NCBI GenBank assembly: GCA_021604865.1
Contig: BQJU01000001.1
Span: forward strand, 295,736 to 359,735
Reading direction: 5' to 3'
From: Saprospiraceae bacterium
Lineage (GTDB): Bacteria > Bacteroidota > Bacteroidia > Chitinophagales > Saprospiraceae
DNA length: 64,000 bases
A model generated the notes under the pieces. It was not told the origin of the DNA. It saw only the letters and a program-made list of their open reading frames with translations, and ran no database searches. This document shows, one piece after another, positions 61,344 to 64,000 of the stretch. The translations under genes were made by a program, and so were the position numbers. How positions within the stretch are numbered: the first letter of the stretch is position 1; the number at the start of each line of letters is the position of its first letter.

Positions 61344-62273
61344 CTATTGTTTTTTGAGGCGAAATTCTGGGGAAGATTGCGGGTAATAAAATTCGGTCAG
61401 AGATTCATAACCTGTTTTTTGGAAAGTAAGTGTATATTTTTCTCTGACCCTGTTGGCTGGCATTTCAAAAGAAAATCGACCCAGACTATCCGTGGTAGTT
61501 GTAAATTCATTTTCGATCATCACCAATACGTCGGCTAAGAAATCTGCGCCATGCATGCTTTTTACTATTCCCTGGATTTTCCGCAATTGTTGTGCCCGTT
61601 GTACCTTAAAATAGATAGCCTTTTCCTCCCATTTGTATTGACTTTCAGACGCTGCCGCTTCGTAGCCCTCCGCTTGAATAGCAATAGGCAAAGATTGCCC
61701 GATAAATTTGGCGGGAATCTCACTAAAAACCGTTCTGCCTTTTTCTCCTATTTTAGCAAACCGCCGGTCTCCATCCAAATCCACCAGCAATTCACCCTCG
61801 TTTTCCAATACATAATCCTGTAGTCCTCCAGGGCCATGCACGTAAATCGTTAATTGGCTTGTTTGACCGGAACTGGCAGGAATGAGGTTGATAAAGTTGA
61901 ATACTTCCGCCAGGCTGCCCAAAATTCCGATGATCACCGCCGTTGCTGTGACGTATTTCCACCAACTTTTATCGGTTGTAGCCGGACTTGCTTTAGCACT
62001 TGATGAACTGATAATCGTAGCAGCACCCGATTCAGGAAGCCTTTCGATTATATCCAATAATGCCTTATTTATTTTCGCAATGGAAATATTCTCTTCCTCG
62101 TGGGAGGAAATGCCCAATCGATTCGATTTTGTGAATTTTTCAAATCGGGCAGATTGCATAATGACTTCCTGGTGCATGTCGGGATCGCCCATCTTTTGGG
62201 TAAGGGCTAATAGTTCCTGAATAGCCTGCTTGGTTTTGTTTGTGCCGATGAGTGTCCTGAGTTTTTGTTCCAT
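61344..62273 (-). CDS. Membrane-anchored EAD11 protein with exported beta domains
   Basis: A 309-residue protein. The N-terminal EAD11 domain (1-80) reads EQKLRTLIGTNKTKQAIQEL ... VIMQSARFEKFTKSNRLGIS ... INKALLDIIERL. A single membrane segment (about 105-128, WWKYVTATAVIIGILGSLAE) follows. The outer part (135-309) has two beta-rich domains, the last a carboxypeptidase-regulatory-like fold (IQGIVKSMHGADFLADVLVM). The topology EAD11 inside, sensor-like part outside suggests a receptor that recruits EAD11-carrying effectors, such as the EAD11-TIR-like protein 7 kb away. It precedes the exported TPR gene by 5 bases. The receptor role is an inference. Confidence 0.75.
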   Translation of the reverse strand: MEQKLRTLIGTNKTKQAIQELLALTQKMGDPDMHQEVIMQSARFEKFTKSNRLGISSHEEENISIAKINKALLDIIERLPESGAATIISSSSAKASPATTDKSWWKYVTATAVIIGILGSLAEVFNFINLIPASSGQTSQLTIYVHGPGGLQDYVLENEGELLVDLDGDRRFAKIGEKGRTVFSEIPAKFIGQSLPIAIQAEGYEAAASESQYKWEEKAIYFKVQRAQQLRKIQGIVKSMHGADFLADVLVMIENEFTTTTDSLGRFSFEMPANRVREKYTLTFQKTGYESLTEFYYPQSSPEFRLKKQ

Positions 62274-62474
62274 ATTGGTTTTTTGTGTTTCAGAAACTCA
62301 ATATAAGGCATTGTTTAGTAGCTTGAAAATGAACACCTTGTTTTCTTTGAAATTTGATGGATCAAATTTTTTATTTACTTGCGCCGCAAGCATTTTTTTT
62401 AACTTTGGACGCAGAGGTAACGGAGGGAAGGAACGCGTCAGCGATGGGTAGCCATAGGTTTTCCACCGCCCTGC

Positions 62475-62490
62475 CCCTGCGAAACAACGC
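62475..62490. repeat. Interspersed palindromic family, single arm
   Basis: CCCTGCGAAACAACGC differs from the copy A arm by one base (G for T). Here the left arm is not recognisable, so this is a partial copy, like the one at 21087-21102. Confidence 0.5.
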
Positions 62491-62565
62491 TAATAGAAAA
62501 AAAATCTATCTTCCTAACAACATGATTTAGGACTAATCAGTTCCTATATTTGAAGTGATCATTAT

Positions 62566-62573
62566 TAACTTTG
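62566..62573 (+). promoter_or_regulatory. -7 box of the sterol desaturase gene
   Basis: TAACTTTG is a perfect TANNTTTG box with TTTG at 62549-62552 upstream (13-base spacer, short). It lies only 8 bases before the ATG at 62582, so the transcript may be nearly leaderless. Confidence 0.45.
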
Positions 62574-62581
62574 CGACAGAT

Positions 62582-63793
62582 ATGATAAATGCCTCAGCTT
62601 TATTAATACCACTTTTTTTGTTCATTGCTTTTTTGGAGTGGTACATCACCTATCGGCAAGGGAAAACCTTCTATACGCAACGAAACACCGTAATGAATCT
62701 GGCTATCGGAGCTATTGATCAGATTTTTTCCCTGGCTGGCTTTCTATTGTTTTTTTTGGTACTTGAGTATATCTATTCCAACTACCGCTTATTTACATTG
62801 GAGGTCAACTGGCTGCAATGGGTATTGGCTTATATCGCGGTAGATTTTGTATCTTATTGGTACCACCGCCTTTCGCATGAGGTCAATTTTTTATGGGCTG
62901 GACATATTACCCACCACTCTTCCGATCATTACAATTATTCTAATGGCTTTCGGCTATCCCCTTTTCAGGGACTCAATAGGATTCTTTTTTATGTGGCGCT
63001 TCCTCTTATTGGGTTTTCCCCTTTGGTATTGGTGGTTACCTTTAAAATATCCGGGATTTTTGACTTTTTTCAGCATACGCAGCATGTGCCCAAACTCGGT
63101 TTTTTAGAGAAAATCTTTATCACGCCTTCTATCCATCGTGTTCACCACGGAAAAAATGATCTTTATTTGGACAAAAACTACGGCTCAAATTTTGTGATCT
63201 GGGACAAACTTTTTGGCACCTATCAGGAAGAGACGGAACCTGTTGTGTATGGCATTACCAATGAAGATTATGTGGATGACAATCCGGTACGGGCCATCTT
63301 TTTTCATTATGACTATTTATGGAACACTATGAAATCCATTCCACGTTGGCGGGATAAAATAAAGCTTTTGTTTATGCCGCCCAGCTGGAAACCCGATGAT
63401 CTTGATTCATCGGCAAAACCCATTAAAAAGGAAAACCTTCAGGTGCAGGCGATACATCGACAATATGCTTTTATACAACTCTTTTGCTGTATCATTGGCA
63501 TCATTTCACTACTGGCCTTTAAAGATTTTTTGACCATTTGGATCTTTTTGTTTTTCGCAATGTCGTGTATTATTGGCATGGTCAATAGTGCGATGACATT
63601 GAACAATAACATAAACTCAAATTTCAGAAACCGCGAATTGGCGAGGTTACTGATTACAGGCATTATCGTTTCCTTCCTGTTTCTGGTTCAACCCCAGTAT
63701 TATTTATTATTTGTATTATGCTATTTGTTAACTTCTTTAATCCTTGCTTCAAGGTTTCCTATGTCTTCTTCTAAAAAAGTTTTAAGCATGTAG
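62582..63793 (+). CDS. Sterol desaturase/fatty acid hydroxylase family membrane protein
   Basis: A 403-residue membrane protein with seven or eight hydrophobic segments. The eight-histidine di-iron motifs are YHRLSHEVNFLWAGHITHHS and HRVHHGKND, typical of the fatty acid hydroxylase/sterol desaturase superfamily. It probably inserts oxygen or a double bond into a lipid; the substrate is unknown. I start at 62582 (MINASALL) rather than 62555 because the promoter box lies between the two. The C-terminal ~110 residues form extra membrane helices beyond the catalytic part. A 22-bp repeat follows its stop by 22 bases. Confidence 0.85.
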   Translation: MINASALLIPLFLFIAFLEWYITYRQGKTFYTQRNTVMNLAIGAIDQIFSLAGFLLFFLVLEYIYSNYRLFTLEVNWLQWVLAYIAVDFVSYWYHRLSHEVNFLWAGHITHHSSDHYNYSNGFRLSPFQGLNRILFYVALPLIGFSPLVLVVTFKISGIFDFFQHTQHVPKLGFLEKIFITPSIHRVHHGKNDLYLDKNYGSNFVIWDKLFGTYQEETEPVVYGITNEDYVDDNPVRAIFFHYDYLWNTMKSIPRWRDKIKLLFMPPSWKPDDLDSSAKPIKKENLQVQAIHRQYAFIQLFCCIIGIISLLAFKDFLTIWIFLFFAMSCIIGMVNSAMTLNNNINSNFRNRELARLLITGIIVSFLFLVQPQYYLLFVLCYLLTSLILASRFPMSSSKKVLSM

Positions 63794-63815
63794 TCATTTT
63801 CCAATATTCATCAGG

Positions 63816-63837
63816 CGACCTCCAAACATGCACTAAG
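63816..63837 (+). repeat. 22-bp intergenic repeat, copy 2
   Basis: Matches the minus strand of 36573-36594 at 21 of 22 positions. It lies shortly downstream of the sterol desaturase stop. Confidence 0.6.
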
Positions 63838-63861
63838 AGGAAACAAACTAAGGGGTCAACG

Positions 63862-64000
63862 AAGAATAAGTTGTCTGTTTCAGGCGAGTTATTTTGTCAC
63901 CAGCCTAGGCGCGAAAACCGCGCTTGGCCACCACTAAGCAAGGATTTGAGCAACAACGGTTGGTGGCAAAAGAGCCGCATCAAATGGGTAAGTTATTCTT
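63862..64000. repeat. Structured element bounded by short inverted repeats (may continue past window)
   Basis: AAGAATAAGTT (63862-63872) faces AAGTTATTCTT (63990-64000) as inverted ends with one mismatch. Inside are a GGCGCG-AAAA-CCGCGC-type hairpin (near 63908) and a GCCACCA/TGGTGGC stem (about 63929 to 63967). No coding frame is convincing. Confidence 0.5.

Larger units (their letters stand above)
62274..62581. other. 308-bp divergent region with two plus-strand hairpins and a repeat arm
   Basis: AAATTTGAT-GG-ATCAAATTT (62350-62369) followed by T-rich DNA, and CTTGC-GCC-GCAAG (62378-62390) followed by CATTTTTTTT, both look like plus-strand terminators although no plus-strand gene lies upstream. 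A GGACGCAGAGG-type stretch (about 62406) and the repeat arm at 62475 follow. Confidence 0.45.

Noticed and set aside
1..64000. CRISPR array, prophage, insertion sequence or integrase
   Set aside because: No regularly spaced 25-40 bp direct repeats with unique spacers, no transposase, integrase or phage structural motifs were seen in any of the larger frames.

Overview
The window reads as a chromosomal segment from a free-living Bacteroidota bacterium, most probably of the Saprospiria (Lewinella/Haliscomenobacter type). Supporting signs are C-terminal type IX secretion (T9SS) sorting domains (genes ending at 3409 and 54679), SprB-like repeats, many SpII lipoproteins, TANNTTTG promoter boxes with almost no Shine-Dalgarno sequences, a fused E1 alpha/beta 2-oxoacid dehydrogenase, LytTR two-component genes, CHAT-TPR proteins and Bacteroidota effector-associated domains. 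No insertion sequence, prophage or CRISPR array was seen. The taxonomic call rests on gene content only.

Left part (1-36 kb) is mostly housekeeping and metabolism: the 3' end of a giant repeat protein; a PNPOx-like protein; lipoproteins; an exported amidohydrolase/dienelactone-hydrolase operon (11207 to 6008, minus); the 2-oxoacid dehydrogenase E1 fusion; a decayed FtsX permease tail; a Gfo/Idh/MocA oxidoreductase with a membrane protein; a hydroxyproline-degradation operon (20988 to 17755, minus) with a convergent AraC regulator; rpsU; hemA; a double ABC ATPase; mtaB; a sugar nucleotidyltransferase; lpxK with an acyltransferase; a tail-specific protease; and an ABC-F/Uup protein.

Middle part (36-45 kb) has a flavodoxin-fold reductase, an acyl-CoA synthetase, an ALDH3-type dehydrogenase directly abutting a RidA-family gene, a tiny double-glycine-leader-like peptide gene (41063-41194) with its own terminator, an unknown helical protein, a secreted EEP phosphoesterase and a polyprenyl diphosphate synthase.

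The right part (45.5-62.3 kb) is the most unusual. A secreted SprB-repeat/subtilisin protein is followed by a CHAT-TPR lipoprotein carrying both the His and Cys of the caspase-like site. Converging on them are a sigma factor and an anti-sigma-like membrane TPR protein. Next come a two-gene operon of an EAD11-TIR/NDT-like effector and a macro-domain protein (NAD+/ADP-ribose chemistry), a T9SS FG-GAP/UnbV protein, a LytS/LytTR pair, a PIN/DUF6364 toxin-antitoxin pair, tRNA-His, and a second EAD11 protein that is membrane-anchored with an exported beta-domain region, co-transcribed with an exported TPR protein. The inferred picture is a signalling/conflict island in which a transmembrane EAD11 protein could recruit the EAD11-TIR-like effector, with the macro protein acting on its product. 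This rests on domain recognition by eye and has no experimental support here.

Intergenic DNA holds several short repeat families and stem-loops, including plus-strand terminators with no plus-strand gene before them.
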